From Palsa-883 sp963847615 (GTDB lineage: Bacteria; Pseudomonadota; Alphaproteobacteria; Acetobacterales; Acetobacteraceae), in assembly GCA_963847615.1 (NCBI GenBank), contig CAWKAN010000018.1:186001-250000 (forward strand): a stretch of DNA of 64,000 bases, written 5' to 3'. The notes beneath the pieces are model-generated. The model had not been told where the DNA came from, made no database searches, and saw only the letters and a list, made by a program, of their open reading frames with translations. Each line of letters opens with the position of its first letter. The stretch's first letter is position 1. Positions 7,616-15,526 of the stretch are shown piece after piece. Both the position numbers and the translations under genes were made by a program.

Positions 7616-9592
7616 ATGGCTGCAAGGTCCCTGGCGAGAATCGCCGTCAACGTTGCCCTCGATGGTGTCCTGGCCGCCGCGTCGGTGCCGCTGGCCCGCT
7701 GGATCGCGGCACCCGCCGCCGACCCGTTCACCCCGCTCTGGAGCATTCCCGCCGGGGCTGCCGCGGTGCTGGTGGCGGGTGCGCCGCTCCGGCTGTCGCT
7801 GCAGTACTGGCGCTTCCTCGGGTTGTCCGACCTGCTCGGCGTCGCCGGTGCCGCGGTGTTCGGCGCGGCGCTGTTCGCCGTCCTGCTGGCGCTGGCCGGC
7901 GTCGCCTCGCCCAGCCCGGCCTTCCCGGTGGTGTTCGCGCTGACCCTGCTGGCCGTGCTCGGCACCCCGCGGGTGCTGCATCGCCAGCACCACCTGCGCC
8001 GCCCGCGCGGCCGGATCGAGGCGCGCGACGCCGCCCTGCTGCTGGTCGGCGCGGTGGAGGACCTCGACCTGCTGCTGCGCGCCCTCGCCCAGGACCGCCG
8101 GCAGAGTTTCCGCCTGGGCGGCCTGATCGCCACCGGTGCCGGCCAGCGCGGCCGGCGCATCCAGGGCCAGGCCATCCTGGGCGGCCTCGACGACCTGCCG
8201 GCGGTGCTCGAGCGGCTCGCCGCCGAGGAGCGGCTGCCCGCCACCATCGTCATCGCCTCGCCCGACCTGGGCGGGGCGGCGCTGTCGCGCCTGGTCGACC
8301 TGGCCGACCGCTTCGGCCTGTCGCTGCGCCGCGCGCCGCGCCCCACCGCGCTGGGGCCGGCCGGCCCGGCGCGGCGGCTGGAGCTGCGCCCGGTGGTGAT
8401 CGACGACCTGCTCAACCGCGCCCAGCTGCCGCTGGACCGCGAGGGGATGGCGCGGCTGATCCAGGGCCGCCGCGTCATCGTCACCGGGGCCGGCGGCACC
8501 ATCGGCTCCGAGCTGGCCCGCCAGGTCGCCGCGTTCGGGCCGGAGACGCTGATCCTGCTGGACAACGGCGAATACGCGCTGTGGCAGATCGACACCGAGC
8601 TGGCCGAGACCCACCCGCAGGTGCCGCGCCAGGCGCTGATCGCCGACGTCCGCGACGAGGCGCGGGTGCGCGCGGTGTTCGAGGCGTGGCGGCCCGAGCT
8701 GGTGTTCCACGCCGCGGCGCTGAAGCACGTGCCGATCGTCGAATCCAACCCGCTGGAGGGGCTGCTGACCAACGTCGCCGGCACCCGCCACGTGGCCGAT
8801 GCGGCGCGCGCGGTGGGCGCGCAGGCGATGGTGCTGATCTCGACCGACAAGGCGGTGAACCCGACCAGCGTGATGGGCGCCTCGAAGCGGCTGGCGGAGA
8901 TGTATTGCCAGGCGCTGGATATTAACGCCCGCGCGCAGCTGCGCGACGACGCCCGCGCGCAGATGCGCGACGCCGCGCCGGGACGCGACGCAGGCCGCGG
9001 CATGCGCTGCATCACCGTGCGGTTCGGCAACGTGCTGGGCTCCACCGGCTCGGTGGTGCCGCTGTTCCAGCACCAGTTGGAGCGCGGCGGCCCGCTGACG
9101 GTGACCCACCCCGACATGCAGCGCTACTTCATGACGGTGCGCGAGGCGGTCGGGCTGGTGCTGCAGGCCAGCGTGATCGGCGTCGGCGGGGCGGCGCTGC
9201 CGGGGGCCGAGCAGGGCGGCATCTTCGTGCTCGACATGGGGCCGCCGGTGAAGATCGTCGAGCTGGCGCGCCAGATGATCCGGCTGGCCGGGCTGAAGCC
9301 GGACGAGGACGTGGAGATCCGCTTCACCGGCCTGCGCCCGGGGGAAAAACTGCACGAGGAACTGTTCCACGGCCAGGAGCCGCCGGTGCCGACCGGTTAT
9401 CCCGGGCTGCTGATGGCGGCGCCGCGCACCGCCGATCCCGCCATCGTCGGGCGCGCCATCGAGGAGATCGCGGCGGCCTGCCGTGGCGGCCAGCCGCGCC
9501 TGGCGCTGACCCTGCTCGGCCGCCTGGTGCCCGAGTTCGACCACAACGCCGACGGCGCCGCCGCGCCGGCCCGTGCAGTGCCTGAAAGGTGA
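7616..9592 (+). CDS. Membrane-anchored nucleotide-sugar 4,6-dehydratase, CapD/WbpM/FlaA1 family
   Basis: 658 residues. The N-terminal ~120 residues are hydrophobic (several membrane helices), then a first Rossmann-like domain, then the catalytic SDR domain starting with VTGAGGTIGSELA near residue 290. The catalytic region reads STDKAVNPTSVMGASK, with Met where classical SDRs have Tyr, as in WbpM-type UDP-GlcNAc 4,6-dehydratases. The ATG at 7616 follows the palindromic repeat directly, so the promoter may lie in or beside that element. An odd insertion at about residues 438-460 comes from a 24-bp tandem duplication (8927-8950 and 8951-8974) encoding ARAQLRDD then ARAQMRDA. The next gene is a sugar aminotransferase, consistent with one amino-sugar pathway. 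Confidence 0.88.
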   Translation: MAARSLARIAVNVALDGVLAAASVPLARWIAAPAADPFTPLWSIPAGAAAVLVAGAPLRLSLQYWRFLGLSDLLGVAGAAVFGAALFAVLLALAGVASPSPAFPVVFALTLLAVLGTPRVLHRQHHLRRPRGRIEARDAALLLVGAVEDLDLLLRALAQDRRQSFRLGGLIATGAGQRGRRIQGQAILGGLDDLPAVLERLAAEERLPATIVIASPDLGGAALSRLVDLADRFGLSLRRAPRPTALGPAGPARRLELRPVVIDDLLNRAQLPLDREGMARLIQGRRVIVTGAGGTIGSELARQVAAFGPETLILLDNGEYALWQIDTELAETHPQVPRQALIADVRDEARVRAVFEAWRPELVFHAAALKHVPIVESNPLEGLLTNVAGTRHVADAARAVGAQAMVLISTDKAVNPTSVMGASKRLAEMYCQALDINARAQLRDDARAQMRDAAPGRDAGRGMRCITVRFGNVLGSTGSVVPLFQHQLERGGPLTVTHPDMQRYFMTVREAVGLVLQASVIGVGGAALPGAEQGGIFVLDMGPPVKIVELARQMIRLAGLKPDEDVEIRFTGLRPGEKLHEELFHGQEPPVPTGYPGLLMAAPRTADPAIVGRAIEEIAAACRGGQPRLALTLLGRLVPEFDHNADGAAAPARAVPER

Positions 9593-9599
9593 GCCGCCG

Positions 9600-10736
9600 A
9601 TGACCCATCCCGCCATTCCCTTCCTCGACCTGAAGGCGCAGCAGGCGCGCATCGCGCCCGAGCTGCGCCGGCGGCTGGACGGCGTGCTGGCGCATTGCCA
9701 GTTCATCCTTGGGCCGGAAGTGGCGGAGCTGGAGCGCGAGCTCGCCGGCTTCTGCGGCGCGAAGCATTGCGTCGCGGTCTCCTCGGGCACCGACGCGATC
9801 CAGATCGCCTTCATGGCCGAGGGCATCGGCCGCGGCGACGCGGTGTTCCTGCCCGCCTTCACCTACACCGCGACGGCCGAGGTGCCGCTGGTGCTGGGTG
9901 CCACGCCGGTGTTCGTCGATGTCGATCCGCGCACGTTCCAGATCGATCCGGCGCACCTGGCCGACCGCATCGCCGCGGTACGCGCGGGGGGAAAACTGCG
10001 GCCGCGCGCGGTGATCGGCGTCGATCTGTTCGGCCAGGCCGCCGACTGGCCCTCGATCAACGCGATTGCCGCGCGCGAGGGGCTGTTCACCCTGGATGAC
10101 TGCGCGCAGAGCTACGGCGCGACGCTGCATGGCAAGCCGCTCGGCACCATGGCGGACGCGACGATCGCCAGCTTCTTCCCGTCCAAGCCGCTCGGCGGCT
10201 ACGGCGACGGCGGGGCGATCTTCACCGAGAGCGACGAGCGCGACGCGCTGTATCGCAGCCTGCGCACCCACGGCGAGGGGCCGACGCGCTACGAGGTGCT
10301 GCGCACCGGGATGAACGGCCGGCTGGACTCGCTGCAGGCCGCGGTGCTGCTGGCCAAGCTGACGGTGTTCCGCGAGGAGCTGGTGGCCCGCGAGCGCATC
10401 GCCCGCGCCTATGACCAGGGGTTGGGCAACGCGGTGGTGATCCCGGCCCGGGTGCCCGACAGCACCAGCGCCTGGGCGATCTACGCCATCCTGCTGCCGG
10501 AGGGGGCCTCGCGCGACGCGGTGCAGGCGCGGCTGAAGGACCAGGGAGTGCCGACCGCGATCTACTACCCTCGGCCGTTGCATGTGCAGCCGGCCTATCG
10601 CGACCATCACGACGGCACCGCGCTGCCGGTCAGCGAGGCGTTGGCGCAGCGCATCCTGGCGCTGCCGATCCACCCCGACCTGTCCGAGGCGCAGGTCGCG
10701 CAGATCTGCGCCGCGGTGCGGGCGGCGGTGGGGTAG
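9600..10736 (+). CDS. PLP-dependent nucleotide-sugar aminotransferase, DegT/DnrJ/EryC1 (WbpE-like)
   Basis: 378 residues. Transfers an amino group to a keto-sugar nucleotide. The N-terminus PFLDLKAQQARI and GPEVAELEREL, the PLP phosphate site SSGTDAIQIA, DDCAQSYGA, and the Schiff-base lysine in FFPSKPLGGYGDGGA (Lys about 196) are all present, as is the C-terminal IYYPRPLHVQPAY. The overall pattern is closest in memory to WbpE. The ATG at 9600 is eight bases after the upstream stop and is preceded by gaaaggtgag, a better site than the upstream in-frame ATG at 9573. With the dehydratase at 7616 it forms a two-gene amino-sugar operon, with no glycosyltransferases next to it. Confidence 0.9.
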   Translation: MTHPAIPFLDLKAQQARIAPELRRRLDGVLAHCQFILGPEVAELERELAGFCGAKHCVAVSSGTDAIQIAFMAEGIGRGDAVFLPAFTYTATAEVPLVLGATPVFVDVDPRTFQIDPAHLADRIAAVRAGGKLRPRAVIGVDLFGQAADWPSINAIAAREGLFTLDDCAQSYGATLHGKPLGTMADATIASFFPSKPLGGYGDGGAIFTESDERDALYRSLRTHGEGPTRYEVLRTGMNGRLDSLQAAVLLAKLTVFREELVARERIARAYDQGLGNAVVIPARVPDSTSAWAIYAILLPEGASRDAVQARLKDQGVPTAIYYPRPLHVQPAYRDHHDGTALPVSEALAQRILALPIHPDLSEAQVAQICAAVRAAVG

Positions 10737-10744
10737 CGCCGCCG

Positions 10745-11470
10745 GGTCGTGGCCGGGCGGCAAGCTCCCGGAGGACAGACTGTTGCATGGGGTCGTTGCG
10801 CGGTTTCGCGAACAGCGCGCCGCCGCCCCCGCCCTCACCGTCATGGCCGGCCCTCGTGCCGGCCATCCGCCCCCAGCGGTGCCGCCGTCACGGTCCATGC
10901 TCGCCGTCGGCTGATCGCCCCACCGGGCCGAGGTCCAGTGGCAGCTTCCGGTGAGGCACGTTGTTGCATGGGGTTGTTGCGCGGTTTCGCGAACAGCGCG
11001 CCGCCGCCACCGCCCGCACCGTCATGGCCGGCCCCCGCGCCGGCCATCCGCCCCAAGCCGGTGCCGCCGTCACGTTCCATCCTCCCCCACCGGCTGATCG
11101 CCCCACCGGGTCGAGGTCCAGTGGCAAACCCCAGCGCGGCAGACTGTTGCATGGGGTCGTTGCGCGGTTTCGCGGAAGACACGTCCGCCACCCCCGCCCG
11201 CACCGCCATGGCCGGCCCCCGCGCCAGCCATCCGCCCCAAGCCGGTGCCGCGGTCACGGTCCAGCCTCGCCACCGGCTGATCGCCCCACCGGGTCGAGCC
11301 CCCGCGGCGGGCTTCGGTGCGGCAGACTGTTGCACGGGGTCGTTGCGCGTTTTCGCGAAAAGCACGCTGCCGCCATTCCCGCCCTCACCGTCGTGGCCAT
11401 CTCCCCGTCGGCCACCCGCCCCAAACCGGTGCCACCCACCCTTCACCACCGAGTGGCGCCCCATCGGGGT
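10745..11470. repeat. Four tandem copies of a ~183-bp unit
   Basis: The motif cagactgttgcatggggtc recurs, with small changes, at 10775, 10957, 11140 and 11323, giving a period of 182-183 bp. Each unit then has a ttgcgcggtttcgcgaa palindrome, a gtcatggccggc/gccggccatcc hairpin, and a ggctgatcgccccaccggg segment. The fourth unit is the most diverged. Open frames across it are periodic by-products of the repeat and I do not call genes. Nothing here resembles CRISPR: there are no short repeats with unique spacers. Confidence 0.85.
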
Positions 11471-11769
11471 TTGCGACGGCACCTGACCCGGTGGGCAGTG
11501 TCCTTCGGGCATGCCCCCGGCGCGTCTCCCGGCGGTCCCGCGGCTTGGCTCCGGCGCTGGGGGAGGTGAGCGGGGCGCTGGCTGTGAGAAGATACATCTG
11601 CGGTTCTGCGTGCCATCTGTTAGTCAGTTACACTACACAGAACCGGTCTTCGACGCCACCGAAACCGGACCGGCCCAGGCACCGTCCCGGGTCGTTGGGA
11701 CTGCCAGGCTGCATGCTCCCTCGACCGGCCCTGACAGCGTCGCAAGCGAGCCGCACCACCACCACCCAA

Positions 11770-12056
11770 TCGGTCACGCAGATGACGATGACGCCTGCAG
11801 CGTCATCCTGACCGATCGAGCAAGCGCCCGCCGTGGCGCCGGGAGGTTGCGATCGCGTACAACCTTGCTCCGCGTCGCGAGCTTGTGGCACGGCAGGGCA
11901 AGCAAGAATTTACCGCAGATGAAGCAAGGCGATGCGCGCCGATGCACGCAGCTGGGTCCGTGCGGTTCACAGGCCGTGCGCCAAACATTTGATCTCCAGG
12001 CGCGGTTTGCTGAAATTGCTCGGCGGGCAGAGCGGCAGGCCGGCCGCTTTGAGGTC
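11770..12056 (-). pseudogene. Decayed GxxExxY-type gene remnant inside a dispersed repeat
   Basis: The minus strand at 11967-12056 encodes the C-terminal tail of a GxxExxY-family protein (NFSKPRLEIKCLAHGL then stop), matching the tail of the longer copy at 60628-61029. Beyond the stop, 11904-11939 (aagaatttaccgcagatgaa...) matches the boundary repeat seen at both ends of the 60.6-61.1 kb cassette, and 11770-11903 matches 60240-60370, including ggtggcacggcagggcaagc. No N-terminal half is recognisable. The rest of 11500-12383 contains no convincing gene. Confidence 0.65.
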
Positions 12057-12348
12057 AGGAGCCCGCGATCCACCAGCCAGAGGGAGGCGACACGGGCTTG
12101 CCGCCTGGTCACCGAACGCGCGCCGATGCAGGCCAGAAAGCCCGGCAGGCGGTTTGGCGCGCTGCAGACCATTCACGCCGCCAGCCGGCTACGCAATGAG
12201 TAAGCCACCGTTGAGCTGACCCGCGTCTGGCTGCCGATCGAACGCGACCTGCCCCCGTTGAAGGCGGCCTGTCAGGACGCCGTGCGGACATGATCCCGCG
12301 ACAGGTCCGCCGGCTGACCGGCCACTGTCGGCCCCGGTCAAGCCGCAT

Positions 12349-12376
12349 TTGCACCGGTCGGCCGACTGGTCTAAAC
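12349..12376 (+). promoter_or_regulatory. Possible promoter/operator of the Phd-VapC pair
   Basis: TTGCAC at 12349-12354 and CTAAAC at 12371-12376, 16 bases apart, precede the antitoxin ATG at 12384. The spacer contains the palindrome tcggccga and two ggtcggc words, as would suit autoregulation by the antitoxin. The match to a sigma-70 promoter is weak. Confidence 0.25.
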
Positions 12377-12383
12377 GGTCGGC

Positions 12384-12662
12384 ATGAACCAGATTCCACT
12401 CAAACCGGCCATCTCCGTCGGCGCCTATGAGGCCAAGGCCAAGCTGTCGGAACTGCTCGACAAGGTCGAGCACGGCGAGCAGGTCGTGATCACCCGACAC
12501 GGCAAGCCGATCGCGCGGCTGGTGCCCGAGGGTGGCCACGACATTGCCAAGGCGATGGCGGCAGTCGAAGGCCTGCTTGCGATCGGGAGGGAATTGGCGG
12601 CCCAGGGGGTGCGGGTCACCCAGGACGACATCCGCGCCATGCGCGATGAGGGGCGGCCATAG
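12384..12662 (+). CDS. Type II antitoxin, Phd/YefM family
   Basis: 92 residues. The N-terminal half carries the Phd/YefM fold signature ISVGAYEAKAKLSELLDKV, then GEQVVITRHGKPIARLVP. In this family the N-terminus dimerises and binds operator DNA while the C-terminus neutralises the toxin. The gene ends 11 bases before the GTG start of a PIN-domain toxin, the standard antitoxin-toxin order. It sits directly downstream of the repeat-rich accessory stretch 10745-12380. Confidence 0.92.
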   Translation: MNQIPLKPAISVGAYEAKAKLSELLDKVEHGEQVVITRHGKPIARLVPEGGHDIAKAMAAVEGLLAIGRELAAQGVRVTQDDIRAMRDEGRP

Positions 12663-12673
12663 GACGCTCCCCG

Positions 12674-13084
12674 GTGGCCGTCCTTGTCCTCGACGCCTCC
12701 GTCGCGATCTCGGCGGCACTCGATGAGGCCAGTGCGGACCTTGCGCGTGCGATCCTTCGCCGCGTCGCGGAAGCCGGCGCCCTGGTGCCAAATCTCTGGC
12801 ATCTGGAAGTCGGGCAGGCATTGCTGGTTGCCGAGCGGCAGCGCAGGATCGACCCGGCGCGGCGGCAGAAAGCCCAGGCGCTGCTGCTCGATCTGCCGAT
12901 CACCGTCGATGCGGAAACCTCGACCAGGGCAATGCGGGACACGGCGACGCTTGCCGCGGATCAGCGGCTGTCCCTGTACGACGCGGCCTATCTCGAACTG
13001 AGCCGCCGCCAAGAGCTGCCGTTGGCAACGTTCGACGTCAATCTTCGTCGAGCAGCCACGGCAATTGGCGTGGCCCTGTTGTAG
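12674..13084 (+). CDS. PIN-domain ribonuclease toxin, VapC family
   Basis: 136 residues. Starts with the PIN strand VLVLDASVAISAAL (first catalytic Asp), continues with NLWHLEVGQALL (Glu), and has the acidic pair in LYDAAYLELSRR and LATFDVNLRRAA. PIN toxins of this type cleave tRNA or rRNA with Mg2+. I take the GTG at 12674 as start, which leaves an 11-base gap to the antitoxin. The N-terminal motif begins at residue 2, so a later start is not possible. All expected acidic residues are present, so the toxin looks functional. Confidence 0.92.
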   Translation: MAVLVLDASVAISAALDEASADLARAILRRVAEAGALVPNLWHLEVGQALLVAERQRRIDPARRQKAQALLLDLPITVDAETSTRAMRDTATLAADQRLSLYDAAYLELSRRQELPLATFDVNLRRAATAIGVALL

Positions 13085-13149
13085 CGGCGAACCTGGCGGC
13101 GAGCCGGCGCCGACCTTGCTTTACCGCTCAGCGGTGGCGCCAGGCCATG

Positions 13150-13199
13150 ATCCATTGGACTGGATTTTGATTGCCTTCACTGCCCCAATGGATTAGTAT
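13150..13199 (+). promoter_or_regulatory. Promoter with 9-bp inverted-repeat operator of the RelE/HigB toxin gene
   Basis: TTGCCT (13171-13176) and TAGTAT (13194-13199) are separated by 17 bases. Perfect 9-bp arms atccattgg (13150-13158) and ccaatggat (13185-13193) bracket the -35 box and abut the -10 box. The toxin ATG at 13205 is six bases beyond the -10 box, so the transcript may be leaderless. Confidence 0.5.
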
Positions 13200-13204
13200 C
13201 CCCC

Positions 13205-13516
13205 ATGGCTCGAACGATCCCGGTCAGCGTCGTCGAGACCCCGGAGTTCCTGTCCGCGACACGCAAGCTGATGACCGACAGGGAGCGGGCGCTTCTGGTG
13301 GACTACCTCGCCTACAACCCCATGGCTGGCGATCTGATTCCCGGAACGGGCGGTGTGCGGAAGCTGCGGTGGGGCTTGGAGGGACGCGGGAAGCGGGGCG
13401 GTGCGCGGGTGGTCTACTTCCACCACGACGCCGCCATGCCGCTGTTCGTGCTCACCGCTTACGCCAAGAACCGGCAGGCCGATCTGAGCCAGCGGGATCG
13501 TCCCGCGGGGTCGTAA
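13205..13516 (+). CDS. RelE/HigB-type toxin, probably truncated at the C-terminus
   Basis: 103 residues. The fold signature is clear: VVETPEFLSATRKLMTDRER, GDLIPGTGGVRKLRWGLEGRGKRGGARVVYFHHD, then LFVLTAYAKNRQADLS. Such toxins cleave mRNA at the ribosome. After DLSQRD the frame gives RPAGS and a stop. In another frame, immediately after the stop, the DNA reads RNDFQQL, which is how I remember family members continuing. A short insertion around 13495-13512 has therefore probably broken the last ~15 residues. The cognate Xre-type antitoxin is not adjacent but 535 bases downstream, beyond a perfect palindrome. Confidence 0.82.
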   Translation: MARTIPVSVVETPEFLSATRKLMTDRERALLVDYLAYNPMAGDLIPGTGGVRKLRWGLEGRGKRGGARVVYFHHDAAMPLFVLTAYAKNRQADLSQRDRPAGS

Positions 13517-13684
13517 TGACTTCCAGCAGCTTAGGCAACGCCGAAAAATTGCCGCTTCGAGATGCGCGCAGGCCAGGCTGCATCATCCCGTTCCGGGTGT
13601 GCTGGGGCGCTGATCAATTCGGATGGTGGCCCGGGCGGCCGCGTTGGGTCTGGGTGCGCCGCAGCGCGACAAGCAAGTCAAGTC

Positions 13685-13872
13685 AAGCAAGTAATCAAGC
13701 GGACACAGAGTTGCACAGAGGGTCCACAGAGTTTCACAGAGAAGAATATATTGGCGCTTCGCGCTGAGGACGGACGTACAAGTCAAAGGACCTTGCGCGC
13801 AGCGCTATTCTCTTTCTCTGTGAAACTCTGTGGACCCTCTGTGCAACTCTGTGTCCGCTTGATTACTTGCTT
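13685..13872. repeat. Perfect 59-bp inverted repeat (cacagag type) between toxin and antitoxin
   Basis: Arms 13685-13743 and 13814-13872 are perfect reverse complements over 59 bases; a 70-base unique centre lies between them. The arm is built of short words such as acacagag, cacagagggtccacagag and tttcacagag. A related, shorter and less perfect palindrome lies at 29304-29425. The rest of 13517-14050 has no gene. Confidence 0.92.
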
Positions 13873-14050
13873 TCCTCAGTCACCACGCTTCCCGAATGAC
13901 GCGTGTCGGCAGTCAGGCAAGTCGGCGACGCGGGCCAAATGCGGCCATCCTGCCCAACGGGCCGCGAAGCTGCGCAACCACGATCAATTCGTTCATTGTT
14001 GGGCGTCGCCTTACGGCGCTACTGGTGGCGACATTCAAAAGGAGCAAGCC

Positions 14051-14347
14051 GTGAGCACGGTGGCCGACAGCATCCGACGCGGCCTTCAGCAGGCGGCGGC
14101 CTACGCCAAGGGTGCGGCGGACGAGACTGCCTATCGCGTCCATGTGCCGGAAAAGATCGACGTGAAGGCGATCCGCGCGGGCCTGGACATGACGCAGGAA
14201 GAGTTCGCGGGCCGCTTCGGGTTCAGCGTCAACACGCTGCGCCATTGGGAACAGGGGTCGCGCCAGCCGGAGGGGCCGACGCGGGCTTACCTCCTGGTCA
14301 TCGAACGCGCGCCCAAGGCGGTTCAGAAAGCCTTGCAGGCGGGTTGA
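14051..14347 (+). CDS. Xre-family helix-turn-helix antitoxin (HigA/NadS type)
   Basis: 98 residues. The C-terminal half is a helix-turn-helix: IRAGLDMTQEEFAGRFGFSVNTLRHWEQGSR, followed by PTRAYLLVIERAP. The GTG at 14051 has a good aaaaggag six bases upstream, which supports this start. The order toxin-first then Xre antitoxin matches HigBA and NadS-type modules. It presumably represses the operator at 13150-13193. The long palindrome between the two genes makes normal cotranscription doubtful; the antitoxin may have its own promoter. Confidence 0.88.
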   Translation: MSTVADSIRRGLQQAAAYAKGAADETAYRVHVPEKIDVKAIRAGLDMTQEEFAGRFGFSVNTLRHWEQGSRQPEGPTRAYLLVIERAPKAVQKALQAG

Positions 14348-14574
14348 CGCGCGCTCGACTGGATTTATGGTGCAATGAAAGTGCCCGTGAAGGCTGATTC
14401 GGCTAACACACCGTTCGTTAGGCTCGTGGCTGGCCTTTGTAATTTTTGCACGGCGCGCCGCTTACGGTGGGCCGGCTGCCTGTCGCATTGCGAACTGTCT
14501 ACCGTAGCGAACATCATTGGATTCCTTTCATCGGCGATCGCATTCACGCTGGCGAGGTCGTCAACGCGACCCTG

Positions 14575-15198
14575 CTATCGGCCTCGCAGCCATTTTTCGG
14601 TGCTTTCTCGAACGGCATCTGCAAGGTATGGCGAAACCGGGTTCGGCGAGTAGAGAAGGTTTGAAAACGGAGGCGTCCGGTTCCGATCCAATTTCCACAT
14701 CGGGGGCCGATGGACGATAACAAACCGCCGATTTGCGCGGGCTGCAATAAGCACCTCGTCTATTAGCCACTTCCGATGAACGCGAACGGACGGAAGAAGT
14801 TCCGCAAGCTTTCGGTTCTCGGGTTCGTTCCCAATCTTTGGGGAGCGGTAGGCGACGGCGTTCACGATAACCGCAGTCCCATTGCGTAGCCAATGGTAGA
14901 TCCAGTTTCGTGTGTAATAGGTGCCCAAGTTCCTCGGCAGATCCTTTCGGTCGCCTCTGAGGTTGTCAATGAATTCGCGGTGATCCTCGGGGCGTGGGAA
15001 CTCTCGCGGCGTCGCATCCGCGACATAGCCGCCGTTTGCCATCAGGATCACCACAGGCGCGTTATCCACATCGCCTACAAACGCGGGAGGCGGATAATCG
15101 AGGTTGAATGAATGCGGAATTCTTGCGAAGATCGGGGCGTCATCCGGGTGGACGCTGCCTTCAAGGCGCTGCCAGAATAGTCGGATCGAGGATGTCAT
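14575..15198 (-). CDS. Protein of unknown function, possible uracil-DNA-glycosylase-like fold
   Basis: 207 residues. I do not recognise a named family. The layout PPPAFVGDVDNAPVVILMANGGY, later WIYHWLRNGTAVIVNAVAYRS, and LLPSVRVHRKWLIDEVLIAARANRRFVIVHRP recalls UDG-superfamily proteins, which have a phosphate-binding strand-loop at the start and an LLPS-type segment near the end; this is a weak impression. Base composition is noticeably less GC-rich than the flanking core genes. It follows the 99-residue gene upstream with ATG/TGA overlap (15195-15198), so the two form an operon. Confidence 0.6.
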   Translation of the reverse strand: MTSSIRLFWQRLEGSVHPDDAPIFARIPHSFNLDYPPPAFVGDVDNAPVVILMANGGYVADATPREFPRPEDHREFIDNLRGDRKDLPRNLGTYYTRNWIYHWLRNGTAVIVNAVAYRSPKIGNEPENRKLAELLPSVRVHRKWLIDEVLIAARANRRFVIVHRPPMWKLDRNRTPPFSNLLYSPNPVSPYLADAVRESTEKWLRGR

Positions 15199-15494
15199 TG
15201 AGCCAGACTCCTCAGTGTGCGGGCTAGCTTTTGTGCCCCGCGTGCGTCGGTGAGACGATAAGCTGTGACGACGCTGGCTTCCACGGTCACGACAATGCAG
15301 TCGCGACAGCGCTCGAACCGCTCGATCTCTTTCTTGCGCCGGTGGATTTCCCGTTCGGCGTCTTTGTGGGTTAGTACTACGCGGTGCCGGTCAATTGCGG
15401 TGCCGTGGGCGAGGACCAAGTTGAACGTCTTGCTCGCGCATGCCGCGCTGCTGGAGGCGCTGCTCAGCGTGGTTGGTGATTGGCATAGTGACAA
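15195..15494 (-). CDS. Small protein of unknown function
   Basis: 99 residues, not recognised. The middle is a charged helix rich in Glu/Arg/Lys (HKDAEREIHRRKKEIERFERC), followed by a compact strand-rich end with VVTVEASVVTAYRLTDARGAQKLARTL. The last codons overlap the start of the 207-residue gene, implying a two-gene unit. The start is uncertain: the first ~30 residues are low-complexity serine/alanine and a later start is possible. Composition matches the rest of this less GC-rich island. Confidence 0.5.
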   Translation of the reverse strand: MSLCQSPTTLSSASSSAACASKTFNLVLAHGTAIDRHRVVLTHKDAEREIHRRKKEIERFERCRDCIVVTVEASVVTAYRLTDARGAQKLARTLRSLAQ

Positions 15495-15526
15495 CCCTCC
15501 GACTGTGAGGAAGCGTTTGTGTTCGT

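Noticed and set aside
10745..11470. CRISPR array
   Set aside because: The period is 183 bp with similarity along the whole unit; there are no short direct repeats separated by unique spacers and no cas genes nearby.
11511..12203. Several 60-230-codon open frames in the repeat-rich region
   Set aside because: They cross decayed repeat DNA, have no recognisable motifs, and only the GxxExxY tail at 11967-12056 is supported.
14360..14664. Short plus-strand frames downstream of the Xre antitoxin
   Set aside because: They overlap the end of the 207-residue gene, lack ribosome sites and have no recognisable sequence.
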